Below are positions 32,611-41,579 of a DNA stretch of 64,000 nt, piece after piece. The notes under the pieces are model-generated. The model saw only the letters and a program-made list of their open reading frames with translations. It made no database searches and was not told where the DNA came from. The position numbers and the translations under genes were made by a program. This stretch comes from Hungatella effluvii (GTDB lineage: Bacteria > Bacillota > Clostridia > Lachnospirales > Lachnospiraceae), in assembly GCF_003201875.1 (NCBI RefSeq), contig NZ_QJKD01000001.1, positions 186,001-250,000 of the forward strand, written 5' to 3'. How positions within the stretch are numbered: position 1 is the first letter of the stretch; every line of letters starts with the position of its first letter.

Positions 32611-34467
32611 ATGACAAAAGAAAATATACTGCCACTGGCCCGCAAAGCGGCCCGCATACTTTTTACCATATTTCTTATGACGGTTCCATGTATATCCTAT
32701 TTTTTATTTGAGTATGTAACCGGCAATCTGGCGACGATCCCTTCCTATATGGCCGCCCTGAACATCGGCTGGATTTATATCCTCTATCTCCTGGTGTTTG
32801 CGGCGAGCGGACGGACCAGAATCGCCATCCCCGTCGTGTCCATTCTCCTGTTCATCCTCTCCCTGGCCGAGGCCTTCGTGGTGTCTTTCCGGAGCCGCCC
32901 CATCATGTTTTGGGACATCCTGGCCTTTGGAACAGCCATGACGGTTTCCCAGAACTACGTATTTACCATAACGAAGGCCATGAAAGCCGCCGGGGTGATT
33001 CTCCTCGTCATCAATATAGCCGCAATTGCATTTCCAAGACGGATCTCCGGCCGCAAATACAGGCTTGCCTTCGCAGGCACGGCGGCCGCTGTCATCGCCG
33101 CCTACGGCGTATGGTTTTTTACATTTCTCATGCCTTCCTGGGGCCTGGGAATCAACATGTGGGAGGTCAACGAGACCTATAAGGAATACGGTTACGTCCT
33201 CTCCACAGCAGTGTCCTTCCGCTATGCAGTGAAGCAGAAGCCCGCCGGATACGGCACATCACAGATAAAACGGATCTATAACGATTACAAGGCGGAAGAT
33301 GTCCTCCTGGCCTCTGCCGAGGAGGTGGCACTGAGTGAAGATATCACCACCCCGGTCAATATTATCTGCATCATGAATGAGAGCCTGTCCGACTTACGCA
33401 CAGGCGGTTCCTTTCAGACGAATCAGGCGTATTTCCCATTCCTGTACAGCCTGAAAGAGAACACCATAAGCGGAAGCCTGTGTGTTCCCGTCTTCGGCTC
33501 CATGACGTGCAATTCGGAATTCGAATTTCTGACGGGTGATTCCATCGTTTTCCTGCCTTCTAACTGCAGTGCCTACCAGTTCTACATAAAACCCGGAACC
33601 TACAGCCTTGTCAGCACCTTAAAGGACCAGGGCTACCGGACCGTCGCCATGCATCCTTATCCGGGTGAAAACTGGAACCGGGATACGTGTTACAAGAATA
33701 TGGGATTCGACGATTTCATTGATGAAACCCGCTATGAGGAACGGGATTTTCTGAGAAATTACGTGAGCGACCAGTCCGATTACGAGAACCTGATCAAACA
33801 GGTGGAGAATAAGGAGAATCCTGCCGACCGCCTTTTTCTGTTCAATGTGACCATGCAGAACCACGGCGGCTATGAGGGAATCTATGACAACTTTCCGCAG
33901 GAGGTGTGGCTGACCGGCTCCTTAAAGGATAAGTATCCGAAGACCGACCAGTATTTATCACTGATGAAGCGTTCCGATGAGGCCCTGGAATACCTGATCC
34001 GATACTTTGAGGCCAGCAACGAGCCCACCATGATCGTGATGTTCGGCGACCACCAGCCCAGCGTGGAGGACGAATTTTTCGATGAGATCGCAGGCATGCC
34101 CAGCGCCGATGTTCCCGCCGGAGACCACTTAATGTGGTATGAGACGCCGTTTCTTATCTGGACAAACTATGAATCCGGATCGGAAGAGAAAGGGAAGATG
34201 AGCGCCATCTATCTCGCTTCCGAGCTGCTGGATCAGGCCGGCCTGGATATGACGCCGTACCAGCGTTTTCTGCTTTCCATGGAGGAAACACTGCCCGTGA
34301 TTCATCCGCTGGGCTGCTATGATGCCTCGGGAACCTACTACGCCTGGGAGGAGACCGGCGCTGATAGTTTTCCGTACTGGGAAACCATCAGGGATTATGA
34401 ATATCTAGTTTATAATCATAGCTTTGATCCGAAAAAATATAAGGACATGTATACTACAGGTCAGTAG
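32611..34467 (+). CDS. LTA-synthase-family membrane sulfatase-like phosphoglycerol transferase
   Basis: 618 aa polytopic protein. Five hydrophobic segments fill about residues 12-185, followed by an extracellular alkaline-phosphatase-like domain (about 245-600). VNIICIMNESLSDLRTGG opens the catalytic domain, where Glu and a nearby Thr or Ser would bind Mn2+ and phosphoglycerol. PVFGSMTCNSEFEFLTGDS and MIVMFGDHQPSVEDEFF hold further metal-binding residues. The role, by family, is transfer of glycerol-phosphate to lipoteichoic acid or a related surface glycan. It stands alone between clpSA and the GTPase gene, has its own promoter and ends at a shared hairpin. The GAGG ribosome site is 9 nt upstream. 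Confidence 0.85.
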   Translation: MTKENILPLARKAARILFTIFLMTVPCISYFLFEYVTGNLATIPSYMAALNIGWIYILYLLVFAASGRTRIAIPVVSILLFILSLAEAFVVSFRSRPIMFWDILAFGTAMTVSQNYVFTITKAMKAAGVILLVINIAAIAFPRRISGRKYRLAFAGTAAAVIAAYGVWFFTFLMPSWGLGINMWEVNETYKEYGYVLSTAVSFRYAVKQKPAGYGTSQIKRIYNDYKAEDVLLASAEEVALSEDITTPVNIICIMNESLSDLRTGGSFQTNQAYFPFLYSLKENTISGSLCVPVFGSMTCNSEFEFLTGDSIVFLPSNCSAYQFYIKPGTYSLVSTLKDQGYRTVAMHPYPGENWNRDTCYKNMGFDDFIDETRYEERDFLRNYVSDQSDYENLIKQVENKENPADRLFLFNVTMQNHGGYEGIYDNFPQEVWLTGSLKDKYPKTDQYLSLMKRSDEALEYLIRYFEASNEPTMIVMFGDHQPSVEDEFFDEIAGMPSADVPAGDHLMWYETPFLIWTNYESGSEEKGKMSAIYLASELLDQAGLDMTPYQRFLLSMEETLPVIHPLGCYDASGTYYAWEETGADSFPYWETIRDYEYLVYNHSFDPKKYKDMYTTGQ

Positions 34468-34502
34468 TGCAGGAAACTGCCGCAAATGCAAAGAGCACGC
34501 AT

Positions 34503-34547
34503 CAGATAAAGGAACTTCCGTCATTCTTCCGGAAGTTCCTTTATCTG
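34503..34547. terminator. Long hairpin serving convergent gene ends
   Basis: Perfect 18-bp stem, CAGATAAAGGAACTTCCG (34503-34520) with its complement at 34530-34547. The right strand also encodes the last residues of the GTPase fusion (KQIKELPEE), whose stop codon lies in the loop. TGTTTCATC follows on the plus strand. Confidence 0.75.
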
Positions 34548-37250
34548 TTTCATCATCTCCTCGGACACCGAATCCAGCAGATAATTTTTATGCTTTTCCC
34601 CTGTCTTTCTCTCCTGATACTCCTGATGAACCGTCTCGCTCAAACGGCGGATCTCTTCCTTCAGCTCCCTGGCCGATATCAGCCGGCAGCCCTGGCCGTG
34701 TATGATAATCTGTTCCAGATGGTCCGAAGTAGCTACTGTCACATCGTATTTTCTTCCGTTTTCATGAGCGAACTTCTCAATATACTGGTCCGCCGTCTCC
34801 GCCTCCTTTGTAAAGACCACCTGGATGTTGTGGTAGTCCAGGCACTCAGTCACATGGCCCTGTACCCGGTAGGCGTCGAACACGGCAATCAGCCGGCATT
34901 TCTTCATGCCCTGGTAATTGCAGAGAATATCCAGGAGTTTTCCTCTGGCACCGTCAATGGTTTGCTCCGCCAGCTCCTTCAATTCATCCCATGCGAAAAT
35001 GATGTTATACCCGTCAACCAGAAGATACTCTTCCCTGGGGGCCTCCTTTTTATAGGTCCTCACCGCAGGAACGCTGGTTACAGGAATGCGGAAAGATTTC
35101 TCCCGGTTTTTCCATCCGGACTTAGCCCCGGAGGAATTTCCCCGACGGTTGGCGTAAAAGGTGCGTTCCAGAATGGCATCCACTTCCTCCGTGCCGATCC
35201 ATTCCCTGTCACTCTCCGGCTCATCGTTCCGGCCGTTCGCCGCCTGACCTTTTCTGGCGGCAGCTCCGGCTAGCCCGGCTAGTCCATCCGCCCCCATGTC
35301 TTTCTGCGGTTCCAGACAACTTTCCAGATGCATATACTCCGGGACCTGGTTCCATTCCACTAAGAATCCCGCCCCGTGGGCACAGAATACGGACCCGGCC
35401 GGGTTCGCCATGTCTCCGTCCGGATCATAGCCGATTGCGGCCACCACTTCCTCCGTATTGTGGCACGGCCCGTAGCCGGAAAATGTAAATGACAACTGTC
35501 CCGCGCCGCCCGTATAGGCGGTTACCTCTTTCTGATATCCCCCCATGCAGGCCGCCGGGGCGCTTCCGGTGAGAACCGCCCGGTCTCCCTCCATGACAGG
35601 AGGCATCACTTTCCCTGCCATGCGTTCCACATCGCTCATCGCCCGTCCCACGTAACGGTCCGGAAGTTCAAGGCGGAAATCGTAAAATGGTTCCAGCAGC
35701 ATGGATTCCGCCTGCATCAGTCCCTGGCGGACTGCCCGGTAGACAGCCTGGCGGAAATCGCCGCCCTCCGTATGCTTTAAATGGGCCCGCCCCGACATCA
35801 GCGTGATCTTCATATCCGTGACCGAAGAACCCGTCAGCACACCCTTGTGCTCCTTCTCCGCCAGATGGGTCAGAACCAGCCGCTGCCAGTTTCTTCCCAG
35901 AATATCCTCGCTGCAGGCGGAAGCAAACTGCATACCGCTCCCTAGCTCCCCGGGTTCCAAAAGAAGATGGACCTCCGCATAATGACGGAGCGGTTCAAAA
36001 TGCCCCACGCCCTCCACCGTGTTCGTGATCGTCTCCCGGTAGACGATGCTCCGGTCTCCGAATTCCACACAGAGACCGAAACGTTCCTCGATTACGCTTT
36101 TTAAAATCTCCATCTGAATCTCGCCCATAATCTGGACATGGATCTCCTTCTTACTCTCCTCCCATGTCAGATGCAGCTCCGGATCTTCCTCCTCCAGCTC
36201 CCGGAATTTTGGAAGTACGGCCGCCGCATCGACGCCCTCCGGCAGCCCGATCCGGTACGTCATCACCGGCTCTAAGAGCGGCATGGCCGAGGCCGCTTCG
36301 ATCCCCAGCCCCTGTCCCGGAACCGTTTTGGCAAGCCCCAGCACGGCGCAGACGGTACCGGCCGGCGCCTCCCGCACTGTCTCGAATTTCTCCCCGGAAT
36401 AGAGGCGGATCTGGTTTACCTTCTCCTCGTCGATGATCTCCCTCGTCAATAAGCTGCCGCCCGTGATCTTCATATGGCTCATGCGGTTTCCCTGAGCATC
36501 TCTCGATATCTTGAAAATCTTCGCTCCGAATTCCTGTGGATATTCAGGCGTTTCCGTGTACTCCTCAAGTCCCTTCATGAATTCCTCCACGCCCGTAAAC
36601 TTAAGCGCAGAACCGAAAAAACATGGAAACAGGCGCCTGTTTATAATCTGCTCCCGTATCCCGGCCGCCTCCACACGGCCGGTCTCCAGATATTCATCCA
36701 GCTTCTCCTCACTGGTCATGGCAATCTGCTCATAAAAATGATCCGTTCCGGCCTCTCCGAAGTCCACAAAGGTTTCCTTTAAGACTTTTCTTAAGTCATC
36801 CAGGATAGCCCCTTTACCCAGCCCTGCCAGGTCCATCTTATTGATAAAGAGAAATGTGGGAACCCGATATCTGGCAAGAAGACGCCACAGCGTCCTCGTA
36901 TGCTCCTGCACTCCGTCCGTTCCGCTGATCACCAGAATGGCGTAATCCAGCACCTGCAGGGTCCGTTCCATCTCCGCCGAAAAATCCACGTGCCCCGGAG
37001 TGTCGAGAAGCGTCATCTCCATATCCTTCCACTTCAAAATGGCCTGTTTCGAGAAGATCGTAATCCCCCGCTTCTTCTCCAGTTCATACGTATCGAGAAA
37101 CGCGTCCCCCCGGTCCACCCGTCCCATTTTCCGGATGCTTCCGCCCATATAGAGCATCGCCTCCGACAATGTCGTCTTTCCCGCGTCTACGTGGGCCAAA
37201 ATACCGACATTGATATGTTTTTTTTGTTTATCCTCTGATCTGTCATTCAT
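34521..37250 (-). CDS. EF-G/TetM-like translational GTPase fused to a YacP/Rae1-type NYN nuclease
   Basis: 909 aa two-part protein. N-terminal part (about 1-650): a ribosomal-protection-type GTPase with P-loop AHVDAGKTT, switch I RGITIFSKQ, DTPGHVDF, NKMD, and EF-G domains II-V (for example EIQMEILKSVIEERF and TGSSVTDMKITLMSGRAH). The TetM-specific domain IV tip (SPVSTPADF in TetM) is replaced by a HLKHTEGGDF stretch, so tetracycline rescue should not be assumed. After a low-complexity linker (about 650-738), residues about 740-880 form a YacP/NYN domain: EEYLLVDGYNIIFAWDEL, AVFDAYRV, EAETADQYIEKFAHE and TVATSDHLEQ hold the acidic residues. Bacillus Rae1 (YacP) cuts mRNA in the ribosomal A site. 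The fusion is read directly; a joint ribosome-targeted role is inference. Confidence 0.87.
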   Translation of the reverse strand: MNDRSEDKQKKHINVGILAHVDAGKTTLSEAMLYMGGSIRKMGRVDRGDAFLDTYELEKKRGITIFSKQAILKWKDMEMTLLDTPGHVDFSAEMERTLQVLDYAILVISGTDGVQEHTRTLWRLLARYRVPTFLFINKMDLAGLGKGAILDDLRKVLKETFVDFGEAGTDHFYEQIAMTSEEKLDEYLETGRVEAAGIREQIINRRLFPCFFGSALKFTGVEEFMKGLEEYTETPEYPQEFGAKIFKISRDAQGNRMSHMKITGGSLLTREIIDEEKVNQIRLYSGEKFETVREAPAGTVCAVLGLAKTVPGQGLGIEAASAMPLLEPVMTYRIGLPEGVDAAAVLPKFRELEEEDPELHLTWEESKKEIHVQIMGEIQMEILKSVIEERFGLCVEFGDRSIVYRETITNTVEGVGHFEPLRHYAEVHLLLEPGELGSGMQFASACSEDILGRNWQRLVLTHLAEKEHKGVLTGSSVTDMKITLMSGRAHLKHTEGGDFRQAVYRAVRQGLMQAESMLLEPFYDFRLELPDRYVGRAMSDVERMAGKVMPPVMEGDRAVLTGSAPAACMGGYQKEVTAYTGGAGQLSFTFSGYGPCHNTEEVVAAIGYDPDGDMANPAGSVFCAHGAGFLVEWNQVPEYMHLESCLEPQKDMGADGLAGLAGAAARKGQAANGRNDEPESDREWIGTEEVDAILERTFYANRRGNSSGAKSGWKNREKSFRIPVTSVPAVRTYKKEAPREEYLLVDGYNIIFAWDELKELAEQTIDGARGKLLDILCNYQGMKKCRLIAVFDAYRVQGHVTECLDYHNIQVVFTKEAETADQYIEKFAHENGRKYDVTVATSDHLEQIIIHGQGCRLISARELKEEIRRLSETVHQEYQERKTGEKHKNYLLDSVSEEMMKQIKELPEE

Positions 37251-37522
37251 AAAAAATGGCCTTTCCTATCACCTATGCTACCGCATTTGCATTAATCTGC
37301 TCAATTACATTCCGAATCCCCAGCCAGAGATTCAGATCTGTAAATATCTCTGCCACACTGCCTTTATCCGTAAAAGGAGATTCCTGCAGTACAGACAAAT
37401 CTTTCATTAAAACTTGTCCACCGAATACATCCACTTAATGGCAAATTGCGTTTTCAATTCGTTTTTAGCGGTTCCTGATTTCCGGGGTTGCTATCTTTGT
37501 GTTCCGCAAAACTTAAAAATTA
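37251..37522. other. AT-rich gap with no recognisable gene
   Basis: Left border of an AT-rich island that reaches about 40.5 kb. Several short ORFs exist, but none resembles a protein or has a good ribosome site. No hairpin with a T-run was noted. I see nothing further in it. Confidence 0.5.
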
Positions 37523-38114
37523 TTACATTTCACTTAATCCAGAACTCATGATAGTAAAGTCCATTTTTGTACCTTTAATCTGGCTCCCCATGTAACTTTC
37601 TATAAAATCAAAATATCCATCTGCTCCAGATCGCTTTTCCCATGTGTCTATTGAATCTTTAATCCTTAACAGACACATAACGGGAAGTTTATAATAATTC
37701 TTAATAATATCCGGTGTTAATTCATCTGTCCTGTTTTGCCGCTTAAGAAGTTCCTTTACTTCTACATTCGTATTTGGATCAAACGCCATGAGAAGCGCAT
37801 GTTCCAGTTTTTCATTGTCTTCATTTCTAAAATTTCTCAGTATCTATCACTTCTCCAGTACAATTCCCTTTTATCTCAAACAGTACCAGTGCAATGGCTT
37901 CTCTCAATCGTCTGCTGTTTGATAACGGGAATTTTCGATGTATTTTCAACACATTTCCTTCCAACGGCAACAGAAGCATAGAATAAGCGTCCTCTTCTCC
38001 TTTTTGAATCTTACCAAATTCTTTTTCCATCTGTGAATAGATCCTTTCGAACTGATATAGCTGCATGTATTTCTTCCTTTCTTTATCGTAACTTTTTATA
38101 TTTTCTGCTGCCAT
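37523..38114 (-). pseudogene. Frameshifted hypothetical gene
   Basis: Two frames form one protein if a TTTT run near 37829 is shortened by one base. The first (ATG 38114, MAAENIKSYDKERKKYMQLY) ends ...GEVIDTEKF and hits a stop. The second continues RNEDNEKLEHALLMAFDPNT, then LLRIKDSIDTWEKR to the stop at 37523. The sum is about 195 aa, soluble, charged and without known motifs. It lies beside restriction-modification debris and a Fic gene. It could be a true frameshift, a sequencing error in a homopolymer, or programmed slippage; I cannot tell which. Confidence 0.65.
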
Positions 38115-38247
38115 ACAATCTTCCAAGTATATATGGCTTTCTGTTTTATCTGCATGATCCTGCAAGTATTTTCAACCCACTCATTTCGTTCTTTCTTCAT
38201 ATACATGAAACCTTACCTTGTGTAGATCACATCTTTATCATGTTAAA

Positions 38248-38803
38248 TTATCCAAAATATTTTTGAAATAACGAATCAAACAATATTTGGGTTTCGTCTA
38301 AAGTCTTCTGTATCATAACTTTTGATTTGTCGGTTTGGGCAACGAATGCGGCGAACAGGTTTTGGAGTTGTAATGGGGGCACCATCAATTTCAATGTGTT
38401 GATGAAGTTGAAATTCAGCCCCGCTTTTACAGCACTTTGGTTTTTAGACTGAAACTGCTTTTTTCCGGCTTCACTCTCCATGTAATATGCAACATATAAA
38501 GGGCACACTACAGTTTTGTTCAACCTGATGCATGTCATATGCTGATGTGAGAAATTCAATATGTTCCGACAACTCGCAAACGGACCATCCCATAGGGTTC
38601 GTTTCCGGATCCCCAAACATCTCGACAAATCGGGCTCTGATGAGGGTGTCCAGTTCTTGTAACTGTTGCTTTCTAATTGCAATAATTTTTACAACTTTAT
38701 CTATTATATGAATACACACCCTCTGCTCTTCTATTGAAATTTTCTTAATCTGTATTTCGCCAAGTGCATTCTTCGATATAGCCTTAAATGGAATACCTAC
38801 CAT
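38248..38803 (-). pseudogene. hsdS: Type I restriction specificity subunit (HsdS) remnant
   Basis: A typical HsdS central spacer region is present (EEQRVCIHIIDKVVKII, QQLQELDTLIRARFVEMFGD, NPMGWSVCELSEHIEFL). The frame then breaks near 38540 and the other frame continues with the end of a second target-recognition domain and the last helices (MTCIRLNKTVVCPLYVAYYM, NTLKLMVPPLQLQNLFAAF, LFDSLFQKYFG). The first recognition domain and most of the second are missing. Not functional as a specificity subunit. Confidence 0.8.
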
Positions 38804-39087
38804 TTTAATTGCCTTCCATCAATCATCCTGTCTCCAACCTGTACTTCACCAGCAAAAATACTTTGATACGGCAATCCAAGCATTGCACTTTCCTTCGCAT
38901 GAATATTATCTGTGTCATCCAAATCATGAATAAACATCATATAAGTCATCTGTTCAATGACATCCAAAGGATTGGTTAGACCTCCTGTCCAGAATATCTC
39001 CCATAAACTGTCATTTTGTTTTTTAATTCGCCTGTAATCACTACTGTTCTTCCTCCCAGTTCCAAGTATATTTGGTATATCGTCCAT
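38797..39087 (-). pseudogene. hsdM: Type I restriction methyltransferase (HsdM) N-terminal remnant
   Basis: 96 codons carrying the N-terminal HsdM bundle (NDSLWEIFWTGGLTNPLDVI, EQMTYMMFIHDLDDTD, SIFAGEVQVGDRMIDGRQLKW, split here). All SAM-binding and catalytic motifs are absent. The frame ends exactly where HsdS-like sequence begins, which points to one deletion joining the 5' part of hsdM to the middle of hsdS. Its 5' end overlaps the fic gene by 47 nt. Confidence 0.8.
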
Positions 39088-40102
39088 TTCCTATTTTAAT
39101 AATTTTTCTTTGTTTTATCAATTCTGCAAGTGTACGCTGAATCGTTGTCTGACTAACTCCCGGTACTCTTTCCATGATTTCTGATTTTGTAATTGTACCA
39201 ATATGATTTTTTATTTCTTCCGCGACACGACTTGGTTTTGCTATTTTCTTTTCCTCAATCAGTCTTGTTCTGTCAAAAAATTCTCTGTATGCAGCCGCAA
39301 GTATCCCTAACAGATAAGTCACAAAAGGCAGATAATCATTCTCTTCCTCATGCCATTTTTGTGAACTTTCCTGCAGTGCATCATAATAAGACTCCTTTGT
39401 TGCTTCAATCAGCTTTTCAACACTGATATATTTTCCAACAATATATTCTGACTTGTAAAGTAAAAGCAATGTCAGTAAGCGGCTCATTCTTCCGTTTCCA
39501 TCCCGAAATGGGTGAATGCACAAAAAGTCGAGAACAAACATCGGAATAAGCAGCAGCGGGTCAGCTTCGGTATTGTTTACAGCGTAATGATATGCCTCAC
39601 AAAGTCTATCGATTGCTTCAGGCGTCTCCCATGCCGGTACCGGGCTAAACCGAATAAACTTGTTTCCTTCCGCCTCCTCCTCTTCAATCAGGTTATCTGC
39701 ACTCTTAAAAGCGCCGCCGATTCCTGTATTCTCAAATTTATACAAATCCCTGTGAAGCTGTAAAATAAATGTACTTCGAACAGGTATATGCTCATTATTC
39801 TCATGAATGATATTTAAAACATCTCTATAACCGGCAATCTCCCTTTCATTCCTGCTCCTGGGCATTGTCTTATCTAAAACAATTTTTTTTAACCGATCGT
39901 CTGACGTATAGATACCTTCTATTTTATTAGAGCTCTCTGTACTTTGAATTTTTGCAACATTTACTAAGTTATTCAGTATATCTGCATGTCTGCTTACAAT
40001 CAATCGCTGCTCACCTTTATATTCATGAATTGTAGTTAAATATACTACCACTTGCGGTGTAAGTAGTTTTTTCCACTTTTCCTGATAATCATAGTTTCTC
40101 AT
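39041..40102 (-). CDS. Fic-domain protein (AMP transferase family, class II) with C-terminal winged helix
   Basis: 353 aa cytoplasmic protein. The Fic motif HPFRDGNGRMSR (about 197-208) has the catalytic His, the phosphate-binding acidic residue and both Gly/Arg positions intact, so NMP transfer to a target hydroxyl is expected. An inhibitory-helix motif [S/T]xxxE[G/N] is visible as S58-NKI-E62-G63, N-terminal to the Fic core, which is class II auto-inhibition. The last about 65 residues (ITKSEIMERVPGVSQTTIQR) form a winged helix that probably binds DNA. GAGGTAG precedes the ATG. It has an own promoter with an inverted repeat just upstream. It sits at the right end of the AT-rich island next to restriction debris, a usual place for accessory genes. 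Confidence 0.9.
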   Translation of the reverse strand: MRNYDYQEKWKKLLTPQVVVYLTTIHEYKGEQRLIVSRHADILNNLVNVAKIQSTESSNKIEGIYTSDDRLKKIVLDKTMPRSRNEREIAGYRDVLNIIHENNEHIPVRSTFILQLHRDLYKFENTGIGGAFKSADNLIEEEEAEGNKFIRFSPVPAWETPEAIDRLCEAYHYAVNNTEADPLLLIPMFVLDFLCIHPFRDGNGRMSRLLTLLLLYKSEYIVGKYISVEKLIEATKESYYDALQESSQKWHEEENDYLPFVTYLLGILAAAYREFFDRTRLIEEKKIAKPSRVAEEIKNHIGTITKSEIMERVPGVSQTTIQRTLAELIKQRKIIKIGNGRYTKYTWNWEEEQ

Positions 40103-40152
40103 CTATCTACCTCAAATTTAGTATTAGTGAAGTTTTCCATTTTCTTGACCTA

Positions 40153-40217
40153 ATTATATCATTGATTTATGTCATAATCAATAATAATTTAGTCTTTTTA
40201 GCCAAAATGACTAAATT
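40153..40217 (-). promoter_or_regulatory. Fic promoter and upstream inverted repeat
   Basis: Minus-strand TTGATT (40181-40176), 17 nt, TATAAT (40158-40153). Directly upstream is the 9-bp inverted repeat AATTTAGTC (40186-40194) / GACTAAATT (40209-40217). This is a possible operator, perhaps for the Fic protein's own winged helix (inference). Confidence 0.65.
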
Positions 40218-40465
40218 GAATTTCAAATTGCAATATTAGATAAAACGCAAAGGACAGGATCTTTTGGTCTGTGCGAAACTGATCTAACACTATTTTGAAA
40301 AATTCAGCTTTTTTAATATGGTCATTTGAAATAATTACTGATTATACAGTTGTTCCTGTAAAAGAGATGCAAAAGCAGGCATATAACGCTGGCAAACTTT
40401 AACGCTGCATCTACCGCTCCAGTTAAATATTCTTCTCAAAAAGACTTAACAAATCTCGTATAATC
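40218..40465. other. AT-rich intergenic stretch, possible coding remnant
   Basis: No intact gene. On the plus strand, one frame around 40338-40400 reads ITDYTVVPVKEMQKQAYNAG before a stop, and a shifted frame then reads AASTAPVKYSSQKDLTN to about 40460. This may be a decayed gene end. I do not recognise it. Confidence 0.3.
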
Positions 40466-40514
40466 AAAAGAGGGTGTCACCCCAGCAATTAAAAATCACC
40501 GGGCGACACCCTCT
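40466..40514 (-). terminator. Terminator of the 40.6-48.4 kb operon
   Basis: On the minus strand GAGGGTGTCGCCC and a partly matching GGGGTGACACCCTC form a stem around an AT-rich loop, followed by TTTTGATT. It lies about 80 nt after the radical SAM stop codon. Confidence 0.8.
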
Positions 40515-40591
40515 CCTCATTACGCAAAATAGTATATCTTTTCAAATGAATATCTGATTACATGAAAGCGGTCATTTTACCCCCCAATACT

Positions 40592-41578
40592 TTACAGCTC
40601 ATAAAAACACTCCTTATCCCCCCAGGAGCAGTGTCTGCACGCCGGATTTCTCCCATTTTCCACCAGATTCCGGAACTTTTCGGCTTGTTCTCCCCGAAAC
40701 AGTGCCTCAAGCGGCTGTTCCCGCACATTCCCCACGGAAAAGTCGGTAAAATCAGTACAAAACGATGTCTCCCCGTTCCACATAATATGGAGATGACGCC
40801 ATGGGGAAAGACAGGGTCTCACGATTTCTCCGGAACGAACATGCGGCAGATACCGGACCTTAAAAGCATGCGTCCCGGGCTCATCCAGGCGAAATCCGGC
40901 CTTCTCCATCTCCGAATTCCCCTCACCACTCTGCCTCCACGATTCAACCGCCTCCGCTTCGATGGAAAATTCCCGTTCCATCACGGCTTTATATTCTCCA
41001 ATCTCCCGGCCGTTTAAAACGATCATATCCTGAAGCAGCACCTCATCCACGGGAAAATCCGACAATTCAGCAAAAAACTCCTTCAGCTGCCCTTTCAGCT
41101 CCTCTGTCAAAACGGCCATACAGACCACCGGCAGCAAAGGCGCCGCCCTCTTTACCGCAAGCAGATTCTCCCGGATCTTCCGGAATGTTCCCGCTCCGCG
41201 GATACTGTCATGGAGCTGCTCCGGTCCGTCAACAGACACGTAAATCTTGTCCAGGCAGTCCGGAACAGTCTCCGCATGCCGGTCCAGCAGAGTCCCGTTT
41301 GTAACGATTCCGACCCGGTACCCCCGTTCATGAAGTGTGGAGGCGATCTCATCAAAGCATGGGCTCATGAGCGGTTCCCCGCCCCAGAGCATGACCGATG
41401 GCTTCTTTCCGGCGGCCGCATCCAGCTCATTTACGATCCCAAGCCACTCTTCCGTTTTCAGGGCCATGCTCTCCTTGCCGTCACGCAGCGCGCTGTTTTT
41501 CCTCTGTCCGCAAAACCAGCAGTTTAAATTACACTGCCTGGTCAGCTGTAAATGAATCATCTCCAGTCGTCGTTCCAT
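40592..41578 (-). CDS. Radical SAM protein with SPASM-like C-terminus
   Basis: 328 aa iron-sulfur enzyme. The [4Fe-4S]/SAM motif CxxxCxxC is CNLNCWFC (C16, C20, C23 from the chosen start). MLWGGEPLMSPCF carries the GGEP SAM-binding motif. The C-terminal SPASM-type Cys set is visible: RPCLSPW, SFCTDFTDF, GNVREQPLEALF and ACRHCSWGDKECF, which should hold auxiliary clusters. The start at 41578 (MERRLEMIHLQLTRQ) follows AGGAAGAG; the upstream ATG at 41593 is inside the GH57-like gene. It is the last gene of a sugar-import operon. SPASM enzymes modify peptides, mature sulfatases or act on sugars. No sulfatase or precursor peptide is visible in the operon, so the substrate is open. Confidence 0.85.
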   Translation of the reverse strand: MERRLEMIHLQLTRQCNLNCWFCGQRKNSALRDGKESMALKTEEWLGIVNELDAAAGKKPSVMLWGGEPLMSPCFDEIASTLHERGYRVGIVTNGTLLDRHAETVPDCLDKIYVSVDGPEQLHDSIRGAGTFRKIRENLLAVKRAAPLLPVVCMAVLTEELKGQLKEFFAELSDFPVDEVLLQDMIVLNGREIGEYKAVMEREFSIEAEAVESWRQSGEGNSEMEKAGFRLDEPGTHAFKVRYLPHVRSGEIVRPCLSPWRHLHIMWNGETSFCTDFTDFSVGNVREQPLEALFRGEQAEKFRNLVENGRNPACRHCSWGDKECFYEL

Positions 41579-41579
41579 C

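Noticed and set aside
34521..37250. Tetracycline-resistance (TetM-type) annotation
   Set aside because: The GTPase fold fits, but the TetM domain IV tip is not conserved and a nuclease domain is fused; resistance is not supported by sequence.
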